From an uncultured Lachnospiraceae bacterium (GTDB lineage Bacteria; Bacillota; Clostridia; Lachnospirales; Lachnospiraceae), in contig CAKRHP010000017.1 in NCBI GenBank assembly GCA_934339135.1, positions 1-64,000 of the forward strand: DNA of 64,000 nt, written 5' to 3'. Shown one piece after another: positions 24,869 to 33,546 of this stretch. The notes under the pieces are model-generated. The model saw only the letters and a program-made list of their open reading frames with translations, was not told where the DNA came from and searched no databases. The position numbers and the translations under genes are program-made. Each line of letters begins with the position of its first letter. The stretch's first letter is position 1.

Positions 24869-26990
24869 AATATTTTTGCAACATATAATACGATTTTCTC
24901 AGATGTGGTTTATAGCTCGCCTGATCCCAGTTATCCCAGGAAAACATCTTGTCTCCCAGATCCTCATTGCCGGAAAGATAACCGATTTTTATGCCCTCCA
25001 CCGTCAACGTGGTATTATCTTTAATATTATTAATCTCCTTAACGGACGGTGCGGAAAATCCCAGCAATCCCCATGGAATCCGAGCCTCAAATACGGAATC
25101 TTTATAATAAAAATCTGTCAGTACATCGCCAACCTCATTCTCCACATCCACCTTTCCATAACGCAAATGTCCTGTTTCCTCTTTCTGAACAGGAACCTTC
25201 TTGCCCGTTTGCGGATATGTCAAACTGCGGTCCGTGATCAGATATATCCTGTGAAATGAATCATTTTGATCCTGCTTCAAATCCAGATCCTTCCATTCCT
25301 CAGTGGCACGTATATAAGGGTCAGACGCGGTATCTACCAGCATACGGGTATTATTTTTTCCCTCCATATGCAAAATGAAATCTGCTTTCACCGGAAGCTT
25401 ATGTTCTCCATAATTACCACATCCCTCTTGTGGATTGATATCAAAATAGAGGTTATTGCCCGCCTTTGTAAAATCAGCAGAAGGATTCTCCACCGCCAGA
25501 TACAGATAGGTACTGTCACATTTTGCGTACACTCTGACATCTCCCTTTTGCAGAAGAATATCATGTTCATTCCAGTCATCCAGCTTGCCGTCAAGAACCG
25601 GAATTGGGTTACATTCTGCGGATATATACTCCATCAGTCCAAAATGCTGCTCACTGGTCTGTACATCGTTCCAATATGCACGGTAATCACTGTTGGTATA
25701 GTCCACCGTATTCCATGTACGTTTAAACCATTCATCCTCCCACACAAAAATAAGTCCTCCGGCACAATCTGCTTTCTTGATATCCTCAAACATACTGATC
25801 AACATCTCACCCTGCTGCTCTGCCGTTACTGCACCCTGATTAAAGCCGGTCAACGGGTTGACATGAGTGACTCCTCTACTGGCAGGAATACCAAACTCAG
25901 CGATCAATACCGGACAATCGTTATGTGCTGCCAGATCCTTAAGATATCCCAGATAGGTATTGATCCTTCCGCTTTCATCCCGGTAACTGCAATATGGTTC
26001 CTCGTTAAACATAAAGTTTGGATAATATGAATATACATGATAGCTCGCAAAAATTCCGGTCTTCAATCCCTTTTCTGCCCTCAGATCATCCACGGTAAGA
26101 CGAACCGCATCCTCTTGATCCAATGGTTCATTGGGATGCTTCATGACATCTGCGGTAGGCCAGTTTGAGTAACTCACCGGTCTTTGCATATGATAAATTT
26201 CATCCTCGTATCCCAGCACATAATCACCGATCTTACACCAGAACACCTCATAGGGTTCTACTTTATTACAGGAAAGATATGTTCCGGAATAACTTGTCAT
26301 TTTCGGATGGGCATACCTCGTTCCCTCTACCAGATCCTGGTCAGACTCAATCCCCAAAATCCATCCTATCACATACGAGGAAATATCCTTTGTATAGTCC
26401 CCATAAGCATGACCCGCGCGCTTTTCAATATGTGCATCTCCATGAATGATATCCACCAGATCCTTAAGATCCTTTTTCACATTCTTCAAGTCTGTAAATG
26501 CATCCTGTGTCTTGTCCAGACGAGCCTCATCATACCAGCACCCCTGAAGTAAATACAGCTTTTGCTCATGTGTTGTATTGTATGTATACAATGCGTCATA
26601 AAATGCGGGCATCATAACCGTATACACCCGGATCGTATTGGCATGCATTTCTCCGATCTTTTTAAACCACTGTAAATATTCCTGCTTCGTCACCCCCAGT
26701 TCGCCCGGAAATGTATTGGGTTTGCTGGAACCTATATTGACTCCTTCAATGTAATACTTTTCAAATTTGTTCCCATTATATTTTTGAAAATATTTCCCCT
26801 TTACCCGGAATAGATAGCCGGTATCACCATCCTGATATGGAGTGACCTCTTTCTCCTTTGTTATTTTGGTTATGTTTGTTTTATCATTGTCCGTATGATA
26901 TGTTTTCTTTGCAATCCCACAACCGGTAAGAAATACCATTATCATTATCCCCACAATGATATGATACCATCGATTTCTGTTCATTTTCAT
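24855..26990 (-). CDS. Lipoprotein with glycoside hydrolase-like TIM barrel and C-terminal carbohydrate-binding-like domain
   Basis: This 711-residue protein starts with a lipoprotein signal (helix then LTGC, lipidated Cys at about 24). Residues 75-460 look like a clan GH-A TIM barrel: the early beta strand YIEGVNIGS, a possible acid/base Glu in WILGIESD and the nucleophile-like Glu in VLIAEFGIP. The exact GH family is not assigned. The C-terminal part (about 465-700) contains LDGKLDDWNEHDI, the DGxxxDW start shared with the XrtG-sorted protein. It would be anchored on the outer face of the membrane. The gene is first in the minus-strand run leading to the XrtG genes, which suggests a shared polysaccharide substrate. 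Confidence 0.78.
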   Translation of the reverse strand: MKMNRNRWYHIIVGIMIMVFLTGCGIAKKTYHTDNDKTNITKITKEKEVTPYQDGDTGYLFRVKGKYFQKYNGNKFEKYYIEGVNIGSSKPNTFPGELGVTKQEYLQWFKKIGEMHANTIRVYTVMMPAFYDALYTYNTTHEQKLYLLQGCWYDEARLDKTQDAFTDLKNVKKDLKDLVDIIHGDAHIEKRAGHAYGDYTKDISSYVIGWILGIESDQDLVEGTRYAHPKMTSYSGTYLSCNKVEPYEVFWCKIGDYVLGYEDEIYHMQRPVSYSNWPTADVMKHPNEPLDQEDAVRLTVDDLRAEKGLKTGIFASYHVYSYYPNFMFNEEPYCSYRDESGRINTYLGYLKDLAAHNDCPVLIAEFGIPASRGVTHVNPLTGFNQGAVTAEQQGEMLISMFEDIKKADCAGGLIFVWEDEWFKRTWNTVDYTNSDYRAYWNDVQTSEQHFGLMEYISAECNPIPVLDGKLDDWNEHDILLQKGDVRVYAKCDSTYLYLAVENPSADFTKAGNNLYFDINPQEGCGNYGEHKLPVKADFILHMEGKNNTRMLVDTASDPYIRATEEWKDLDLKQDQNDSFHRIYLITDRSLTYPQTGKKVPVQKEETGHLRYGKVDVENEVGDVLTDFYYKDSVFEARIPWGLLGFSAPSVKEINNIKDNTTLTVEGIKIGYLSGNEDLGDKMFSWDNWDQASYKPHLRKSYYMLQKYLDKN

Positions 26991-27027
26991 CTTCCTTTAC
27001 TATTCTTATTGTTTTTCATTTTCATAT

Positions 27028-27033
27028 ATTATA
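27028..27033 (-). promoter_or_regulatory. Extended -10 promoter of the lipoprotein gene
   Basis: TGGTATAAT on the minus strand is a consensus -10 with a TG extension, about 38 bases before the start. No clear -35 is visible, which is normal for extended -10 promoters. Confidence 0.45.
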
Positions 27034-27085
27034 CCAGATTATTACAAATTCGTCTTTTCCTTGAATGATATCCTGTAATCTATAA

Positions 27086-27394
27086 TTATCGCTTTGTCAC
27101 AGTCCTTATGATTTTCCCCTTTTTATTGATCTCACTGATTTTTTTATAGAAAGCTCCCTCATAGGATTGAACATATATTTTATTTTTCTCAACTCTTACG
27201 CCTTCAAAGCCGGCCGTTTTCCCCTTCAATCTCCATAACTTTTTCACACCCTCAGAATCCCTTTTATATAATGTCTTATTTTTATAGAAGATGATACAAT
27301 CCTCTGCAAAATTCACACCTTCTACATCACTCGGAAACAGTTCTTCCACAACATTCTTCTGAATATTTAATCTTTTAAATAAAGATGAATTAAG
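27086..27394 (-). pseudogene. 3' remnant of a beta-propeller-like protein gene
   Basis: The frame is open from just after a TAG at 27395-27397 to the stop at 27086, about 102 residues, with no convincing start codon or ribosome site. Short alternating hydrophobic/charged strands such as DCIIFYKNKTLYKRDSEG and KNKIYVQSYEGAFYKKI resemble blades of DUF5050-like propellers. It looks like the C-terminal end of a longer protein whose 5' part has been deleted. A small translated peptide from GTG 27349 cannot be excluded. Confidence 0.5.
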
Positions 27395-27421
27395 CTAAAC
27401 ATTCAACAGATGGTTCTCAAC

Positions 27422-27717
27422 TTAAATATAAGAAGGATGATGAATTGGCACTTAATAAATCCCATCATATATTTTGTAATGATATTCAAATCCATTCCAC
27501 TTGTCAAATTTAATTTTGAAATGTTTTCCAACGGATGAATATACTTTTTCTCCCAATAAAAAAACTATTTTAGGAGACAATGGAACTTCTCCATCTGATT
27601 TAATTTTTTTGCTGATAGTCCTAGCCAAAAAACCTGACATTCCTTCTCTGCATCTAATAGTGGTTTTTGATTAAAACACAAACCACATTTTTGGCATTTA
27701 CGTATTTGTTCAATCAT
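27422..27717 (-). pseudogene. Uracil-DNA glycosylase-like protein, decayed
   Basis: From ATG 27717 the frame reads MIEQIRKCQKCGLCFNQKP, then CQVFWLGLSAKK, the start of a family of uracil-DNA glycosylase-like proteins. A frameshift at a seven-A run (near 27604-27610) moves the frame to KSDGEVPLSPKIVFLLGEKV and on to YDGIY. A TAA at 27452-27454 then interrupts YVPIHHPSYI, the usual C-terminal signature, which continues in frame to 27422. The total of about 98 residues is about half the family length, so an internal deletion between PLS and PKIVFLL is likely. Its ATG overlaps the stop of the chimeric gene upstream. Confidence 0.7.
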
Positions 27718-28304
27718 TTTTCTTCCCCTGAAAGTTTTTGCGTTTTTATAATATATTCATTTAATATTTCATCTTTTGTTTTATGCATTCTCCCGTTATC
27801 TAAAACTCCTATGTGGTCGCAGGAGGATTCCATATCCGAAGAAATATGGGTAGAAAGTATAACGATTCTGTTCTCTGCAAATTCACTGAGCAGATTACGG
27901 AAACGGATCCGTTCCTCCGAATCAAGTCCTGCCGTTGGTTCATCCAATAACATTGGCACATTTTCCCGCCGTTTCTCAATTTCAATGCTTTCCATTTTTT
28001 CAATGTTCCGAACACAATCCACATATTGCTCCAATCGGGTAACTGCTCCCTGCATAGAAGATACCGTATCTAAAAGTATATCTTCCGAAATTTTATCCTG
28101 CGGTATATTTTTCTCCAGATAATCTAAATATCCTTTCAACACAGTAATTGGTGTTCTTATGTCATGAGCTACCGATGCATTCAATAATTTTCTTTGTTCT
28201 AAGGATTCCCACAACGCTTTGTGCTTTTGCCGAAGCTCTCTGCGCATTTTTCCATGGTTCCAACAATGTTTCTCCGTAAAATACAGTATGGCTGCTGTAA
28301 TCAA
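27714..28304 (-). pseudogene. Chimeric remnant: histidine kinase H-box region fused to ABC ATPase C-terminus
   Basis: The 196-residue frame starts at a weak TTG. Residues about 15-112 are the dimerisation/phosphoacceptor part of a sensor kinase (RKLLNASVAHDIRTPITVLKG, His47), with no membrane part before it and no ATPase domain after it. From about 117 it switches to the end of an ABC ATPase: Walker B PMLLDEPTAGLD and the H-loop STHIS. The junction suggests a deletion in a kinase-regulator-ABC cluster of the antimicrobial-peptide type that joined two genes in frame. Neither half can work alone. The 177 bases upstream to the RhuM gene show no other gene. Confidence 0.75.
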
Positions 28305-28481
28305 TGATCAGATCTTCGTCAAATTTCAAGTTCGAAGCTCATACATGATAAAAGACAAATTTTCGACAACTTTTTATCGCTTTCTTTCCGATGCCTGTTT
28401 TTAATTATACTTTTTTAATCTAATACTGATCATCATGGAAACATTTCCACTTTAGTGTCATTATCTTGTCCCGGAATCAAA

Positions 28482-29537
28482 TTATTTCTTTGTATTTTCC
28501 TCTAGTTCCAACATATATTTATCGAAGTCAGACATAAACAGTCTGTCCTGGATGACACGATATTTTTCAAATTCGGTTTCCGCATGAAGCTTTGCAATTT
28601 CAGCCGTAACCTTACCCGCATCCTGTAAAATACCGTAATCAAACATTTTAATGAATCTATTAAGCCTTTTTTCCCAGTCCTGCATCGTGAGAGGAATATG
28701 CCTTAAGGTCATATTCTCTGCAAAATCCAGGTATGCCGTAACCATACGGTTCAGCTGTTTCATTTCATCCTGACTTAAGTAATTCTTAGCAACTGTAACA
28801 TCACTTTTCTTAATCTTCCCTTCCGGAGCATCTGCCCAGGTGGTTAATCCCATATGCTCTTTTGTGTGATCTGCTCTTTCCACAATCAACTCTGCTGCCG
28901 TATGTCCATGAACTGCGTAATGCATTTTGTTCTGAACGGTCGCATAAAATCTTCTCGTCGTTGCTGAATTTTTATCATAATCAAGAGCTGTTGCATATAG
29001 ATCGGTAATCTTCTGATAAAACTTTCTTTCACTCGCACGAATCTCACGAATGCGCTCTAACTGCTCATCGAAATACTTTTCAGTCAGATACGTTCCTCGT
29101 TTCAATCGTTCATCATCCATGACCCAGCCTTTGATGGTGTAGTCCTTTGCAATCTGATTCACCCATTTACGGAACTGTACCGCACGCTCGGAATTGACCT
29201 TAAATCCTACGGCAATGATCATTTCCAGAGAATAATGATTTGTACTGTAACTTTTTCCATCTGCGGCAGTTATCCGAAATTTTCGGATAACTGAATCCTC
29301 TTGCAATTCGCTATCACCAAATATTTTTTTGACATGATAATTTATAGTTCGGACATCCACATCATACAAAGTCGCCATCATCTTCTGCGTCAGCCATATA
29401 TTCTCATCCTCGTAGCGCATCTCGATACTATCCTGCTGATCACCGACAGAGGCAACATATGTTAAGTATTCCGCTGCGCTGGAACGAATGGTGACTTCCT
29501 CTTTTTTTCTTGCCAAGCTAAACGCCTCCTCAATCAC
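28482..29537 (-). CDS. RhuM family protein
   Basis: This 351-residue protein matches the virulence RhuM family: WLTQKMMATLYDVDVRTINYHVKKIF near 45-75, the FRITAADGKSYSTNHYSLEMIIAVGFKVNSERAVQFRKWV block (about 85-125), and DDERLKRGTYLTEKYFDEQLERIREIRASERKFYQKITDLYA. The family is common on Salmonella SPI-3 and in many genomic islands; its function is unknown, though it has an N-terminal DNA-binding-like fold related to phage antirepressors. Here it borders a strip of decayed genes, which fits an accessory insertion point. It looks intact. Confidence 0.9.
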   Translation of the reverse strand: MIEEAFSLARKKEEVTIRSSAAEYLTYVASVGDQQDSIEMRYEDENIWLTQKMMATLYDVDVRTINYHVKKIFGDSELQEDSVIRKFRITAADGKSYSTNHYSLEMIIAVGFKVNSERAVQFRKWVNQIAKDYTIKGWVMDDERLKRGTYLTEKYFDEQLERIREIRASERKFYQKITDLYATALDYDKNSATTRRFYATVQNKMHYAVHGHTAAELIVERADHTKEHMGLTTWADAPEGKIKKSDVTVAKNYLSQDEMKQLNRMVTAYLDFAENMTLRHIPLTMQDWEKRLNRFIKMFDYGILQDAGKVTAEIAKLHAETEFEKYRVIQDRLFMSDFDKYMLELEENTKK

Positions 29538-29575
29538 TGAAAAGCTCCAAAAATACGCTTTATTTTGTCTATTGT

Positions 29576-30955
29576 TTATCTTTTCTTGACCAATTTGACC
29601 ACCGTTTCCACATGACTGCTATGACCAAACATATCGCACGCTCTGACGCGCTTTAATTCATACCCTTCCCCGCACAAATATTTCAAATCCCTCGCCAGCG
29701 TCGCCGGATCACAGCTCACGTACACGATCCGTTCCGGTTCCATCTGAACGACTGTGCGAAGCAGCTTCTCATCGCATCCCTTCCGAGGCGGGTCCAGTGT
29801 GACCACATCCGCCCGAAGAGATCCTCCGCTCTGCTCATACTGCTCCGGCACCACGTCTTCTGCAGCTCCTACGAAGAACTCTGTATTGGTAAATCCGTTA
29901 TATCTTGCATTTTCTCTGGCATCCTCAATGGCCTGCGGTACAATCTCCACACCACAAACCTTCGCCGCTTTTTGAGCCAGGAACAGGGAAATCGTACCAA
30001 TACCGCAATAGAGATCCCAGACAACCTCATCACCCTTAAGGTCTGCGTACTCCAACGCCGTTCCATAAAGCTTCTGTGTCTGCTCCGGATTCACCTGATA
30101 AAAGGAAAGCGGAGAGATCCGGTAAGTGATATCTCCTATTCTGTCCTCAATATAGGTCTGTCCATATATTGGGACAATCTTTTCTCCAAGAATACGGTTC
30201 GTTTTATCTTTATTGATATTGAGACAGATGCTTTTTAATTTATATTCCAGAGGACACTGTAACAACATCTCCGCCAGCTTGTCCTGATGTGGCAGCTTAT
30301 TTCCATTGATGATCAGGCATACCATAACCTCGCCGGTATATTTTCCCACTCTGGTGAGAATATGACGAACCAGTCCGGTATGTTTCTTTTCCTCGTAAGC
30401 AGAGATATGATACTGCTTCATAAATGCAAGGATTGTCTCCAGGATCATATGATTACAAGGGTGCTGAATGGCACAATCCGTATTGGGAATGATCGAATGG
30501 GTCCGTCCGGCATAAAATCCGGCCACCGGATTGCCCTCTTTGTCATATCCCACAGGATATTGTGCCTTATTGCGGTAATGATATGGCTCGTCCATTCCCA
30601 GGATCGGCTCCATCGGGATCTCCTCAAAACCGCCAATTCTCTGGAGACAGTCACGAACCTTCTTCTCCTTCCACGCAAGCTGCTTCTCATAGCTGCAATG
30701 CTGGATCTGACAGCCGCCGCACTGACGGGCACAATCACATGCCGGCTCAACACGCCATGGCGAGGGCTTGATGACCTCCATCAGGCGTCCATAGCCAAAT
30801 TTCTTTTTTGCCTTGATCACTTTTACCCGGATAATATCTCCCATAAGAGCATCTTTAACAAAGAGGGTATAACCCTCCTTGTGGCCTATACCCTCTCCGT
30901 CCGTTCCCATATCATCTATTTCCAGAGAAAACTCCTGTCCCTTTGTAATCTCCAT
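29576..30955 (-). CDS. rlmD: 23S rRNA (uracil-5-)-methyltransferase, RlmD/RumA family
   Basis: This protein of about 459 residues has an N-terminal TRAM domain (about 1-58), iron-sulfur cluster cysteines in CDCARQCGGCQIQHC, and a SAM methyltransferase domain with WDLYCGIGTISLFLA, GVEIVP and DPPRKGC. The nucleophilic cysteine is in VYVSCDPATLARD. It methylates a uridine in rRNA (or tRNA in TrmFO-independent relatives); which uridine cannot be told. The start at 30955 is preferred over a longer upstream frame because the TRAM domain begins there, an AGGAG site precedes it, and it follows the yhaM stop by one base (TGAGATG). Confidence 0.92.
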   Translation of the reverse strand: MEITKGQEFSLEIDDMGTDGEGIGHKEGYTLFVKDALMGDIIRVKVIKAKKKFGYGRLMEVIKPSPWRVEPACDCARQCGGCQIQHCSYEKQLAWKEKKVRDCLQRIGGFEEIPMEPILGMDEPYHYRNKAQYPVGYDKEGNPVAGFYAGRTHSIIPNTDCAIQHPCNHMILETILAFMKQYHISAYEEKKHTGLVRHILTRVGKYTGEVMVCLIINGNKLPHQDKLAEMLLQCPLEYKLKSICLNINKDKTNRILGEKIVPIYGQTYIEDRIGDITYRISPLSFYQVNPEQTQKLYGTALEYADLKGDEVVWDLYCGIGTISLFLAQKAAKVCGVEIVPQAIEDARENARYNGFTNTEFFVGAAEDVVPEQYEQSGGSLRADVVTLDPPRKGCDEKLLRTVVQMEPERIVYVSCDPATLARDLKYLCGEGYELKRVRACDMFGHSSHVETVVKLVKKR

Positions 30956-30956
30956 C

Positions 30957-31931
30957 TCAGACTCCTTTATCCATTTTCTTTTTCTGCACATACCCGGAAC
31001 TCTGGCGCACATTGGAATCAACATAACGGCTGAATCCAAGCCACTCTGTGGTCGGCTCTGCCTTATCATAAATTTCCGTGATGGTCTCCAGCTTGGCATC
31101 TGTATTGTCTGCAAAACTCAAAGCAATCGCCTCTGCCAGAGCGGGCTTTTTCGGAGATCCAAACTCCAGTTCTCCGTGATGAGACAAGATACAGTGACGC
31201 AGCTCCGAAGCCAGAATCGTCGAAAAACCAGGCACCTCCTGAATCTTCTGTCCGATCTTTTCCGCTCCCATAAAGATATGTCCCAAAAGCTGCCCATCGT
31301 CCGTATAATCATTTGCCGGAAAACCTGATATCTCATATACCTTTGCAAAATCGTGGAAAATCGCTGCTGTCAGCAAAAGATCACGATCCAGTACCGGATA
31401 ATTCGCCGCCATAAAATCACACAATCTGGTGACGGCCAGTGTGTGCTGCAAAAGACCTCCGACGAATCCATGATGCACGGATTTCGCTGCCGAATGCACT
31501 TTAAACTCCTTGATAAATGCGGCATCCTTCAGAAATGTATTCTCGGTGAGCTGCTTTAAATGCGGCTCCTTGATCGTTGCAATAATCCCGCAGAGTTCCC
31601 GGTACATCTCCTCAATATCATATTTCGAAGAAGGGATATATTCTGCCGGATCATATTCTCCCTCCTCTGCCTTACGCAGACGGCGGATATTAACCTGACG
31701 CGCCCCCTGAAAGGATGTCACCATACCGTCTGTCATAACAAAATCCATGGAATCAAAATCGGCAATGCCGTTATTCAGCTCCCAGATCTTTGCATCGATC
31801 ACACCGGTCTTATCCTGCAGGATCAATGAATAATATGTTTTGCCTGCCTTTGTCTTTAAGATCTGCTTGCTCTTACACAGATAAATGCCTGTAAATTTGT
31901 CTCCTTCTTTATATTCGTTAATGTAGTACAT
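30957..31931 (-). CDS. yhaM: 3'-5' exoribonuclease YhaM-like
   Basis: This 324-residue protein has an N-terminal OB-fold (about 10-95, GIYLCKSKQILKTKAGKTYYSLILQDKTG). Its HD domain (about 155-290) has HGFVGGLLQHTLAV, FHDFAKVYEI and LSHHGELEFGSPKKP, which supply the metal-binding His/Asp residues. This order is the YhaM/CbfA architecture of Firmicutes, a 3'-5' exoribonuclease in RNA turnover. The C-terminal tail is Lys-rich. It is translationally close to the methyltransferase gene (1-base gap). The 208 bases upstream, to the sigma factor stop, contain only AT-rich sequence and a GC-rich AGATGC/GCATCT hairpin. Confidence 0.92.
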   Translation of the reverse strand: MYYINEYKEGDKFTGIYLCKSKQILKTKAGKTYYSLILQDKTGVIDAKIWELNNGIADFDSMDFVMTDGMVTSFQGARQVNIRRLRKAEEGEYDPAEYIPSSKYDIEEMYRELCGIIATIKEPHLKQLTENTFLKDAAFIKEFKVHSAAKSVHHGFVGGLLQHTLAVTRLCDFMAANYPVLDRDLLLTAAIFHDFAKVYEISGFPANDYTDDGQLLGHIFMGAEKIGQKIQEVPGFSTILASELRHCILSHHGELEFGSPKKPALAEAIALSFADNTDAKLETITEIYDKAEPTTEWLGFSRYVDSNVRQSSGYVQKKKMDKGV

Positions 31932-32139
31932 ATGTCTCTAATCCCTTTCTGTCTCAATTCACAACTGCCCTGTCCCTGCAATATATAATCGAATCAGGGT
32001 ATTGCAATGCATAATCGATTTAAGTGTATCACAATCGCTCCCCACTCACAAGGGCGCAGAGAAAAAAATCATGAATTCACAAATTCTTAAAGCGCAACGC
32101 GCGACAGATGCGAAGCATCTGGATTTTGGAGATATTATA

Positions 32140-32769
32140 TCATAAGATGTTCTGATAACATTGATTTAGTTTCAATAATGCTTTTTTCTCAATACGTGAC
32201 ACATAGGATCTGGAAATTCCGTATTTATGCGCTACATCCCGCTGCGTCCATTCCTCCTGACCACCCAAGCCGTAACGCAAAATCAATATTTCCCTTTCTC
32301 TGGCTGTCAACACATCATCCATAAATCCTTTTAACTTCTGTAAATACTGTTCTCTGGTGATGCGCTCCGAAATATCCTCATCTTCGTATTCGATAATATC
32401 GATCAGACTGATCTCATTTCCCTCTTTGTCCGATCCAATGGAATCATACAGATATACATCCCTGGCCGACTTTTTCCGTGCACGGAAGTTCATCAGGAGT
32501 TCATTTTCAATACACCGGCTGGCATAACTGGCAAGCCGGATCTTTTTTGATTCATCAAAGGAATCTACTGCCTTGATCAATCCAATCGTACCGATTGAGA
32601 TCAAATCCTCCATATCTTTCTCCGGAGCAGCATATTTTTTGGCTATATACGCCACCAGACGCAGATTCCTCTCAATCAGGGCATTCCTCGCTTCCTTATC
32701 TCCTGCCCGGCATCTTCGCAAATACTCTTTTTCCTCTTTGGCGCTGGGAGGCTGTGGAAAAGACTGCAT
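32140..32769 (-). CDS. sigK: Sporulation sigma factor SigK-type (sigma-70 family)
   Basis: This 209-residue sigma factor has region 2 (RNLRLVAYIAKKYAAPEKDMEDLISIGTIGLIKAVDSFDESKKIRLASYASRCIENELLM) and region 4 with a helix-turn-helix (WTQRDVAHKYGISRSYVSRIEKKAL). Length and sequence fit SigK/SigE-type factors; SigK is preferred because a long pro-sequence is absent or short and the gene is away from spoIIGA. It directs late mother-cell transcription during sporulation. The coding frame is continuous, so there is no skin-type insertion. A GC-rich hairpin (near 32090-32122) follows and may terminate the transcript. Confidence 0.85.
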   Translation of the reverse strand: MQSFPQPPSAKEEKEYLRRCRAGDKEARNALIERNLRLVAYIAKKYAAPEKDMEDLISIGTIGLIKAVDSFDESKKIRLASYASRCIENELLMNFRARKKSARDVYLYDSIGSDKEGNEISLIDIIEYEDEDISERITREQYLQKLKGFMDDVLTAREREILILRYGLGGQEEWTQRDVAHKYGISRSYVSRIEKKALLKLNQCYQNIL

Positions 32770-32868
32770 AATGACATACCTCTTTCACGCTTTCCCTTTA
32801 TCCTATGCGTGAGAGAAGATGTCTGTGCTTTTCCTACCCGGTCAAAACTTTTTTCTTTAAAGACAACC

Positions 32869-33528
32869 TCAATAATAATCCTTCGGATACAGCCTTTTAT
32901 TCATCCGTTCCCAAAACTTCCGTTTCTTCTCCGGCTCCGGCACCTCCACAATATATCTCTCATATGCATTGATGATCGTCGTGTCGAGATAGCTGCTTAC
33001 CCGTGGCTGGTTCCGGTTATAATTCATATGTACATGACCGTGGAAGAAATACTCCGGCTTGTAATGCTTCATGATCCACCGAAAGCAGCGAAATCCCTGA
33101 TGGGGCAGATCCTCCCCATCCCCCAGATCCTTCGCCGGGGCATGCGCCACGAGAATATCAAGACCACCACGGATGCGGACCTTCCATTTTAGCCGGGACC
33201 ACCGCTGATACATCTGACGCTCTGTATATTGATATTTCTTCATGGAATAACACATGGATCCGCCAAGACCGGCAATCCGCAATCCCTTATACACAAAGAC
33301 CTCGTCATCAATGCAGATGCAGCCGTCCGGTGCTTTGCGGTCATAATGTGTATCGTGATTTCCATGGACATAAAGCACCGGAACTGTCGTAAAGGTAGCT
33401 AGAAATGATAAATAATCTGCCTTGAGATCTCCACAGGATATGATCAGATCAATGCCGTCCAGCTTTTCTTTTTCAAAAAAATCCCATAAATATTTTGACT
33501 CCTCATCAGCCAATAATAATATCTTCAT
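32869..33528 (-). CDS. Calcineurin-like metallophosphoesterase
   Basis: This 219-residue protein has a metallophosphoesterase fold: LIISCGDLKADYL (metal-binding Asp), VHGNHDTH (GNHD motif), VAHAPAKDLGDGED and HGHVHMNYN near the C-terminus. It lacks the usual first D-x-H (the N-terminus reads KILLLADEESKYLW), so the first metal site is altered, as in some YfcE/YmdB relatives. The substrate is unknown. It is 18 bases downstream of the ParB-like/BMP fusion gene and probably co-transcribed with it. Confidence 0.85.
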   Translation of the reverse strand: MKILLLADEESKYLWDFFEKEKLDGIDLIISCGDLKADYLSFLATFTTVPVLYVHGNHDTHYDRKAPDGCICIDDEVFVYKGLRIAGLGGSMCYSMKKYQYTERQMYQRWSRLKWKVRIRGGLDILVAHAPAKDLGDGEDLPHQGFRCFRWIMKHYKPEYFFHGHVHMNYNRNQPRVSSYLDTTIINAYERYIVEVPEPEKKRKFWERMNKRLYPKDYY

Positions 33529-33546
33529 GATTTTCTCCTCACCCCG

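Noticed and set aside
32140..32769. sigK split by a skin-type element
   Set aside because: The sigma factor frame is continuous through regions 2 and 4, with no recombinase gene in the window.
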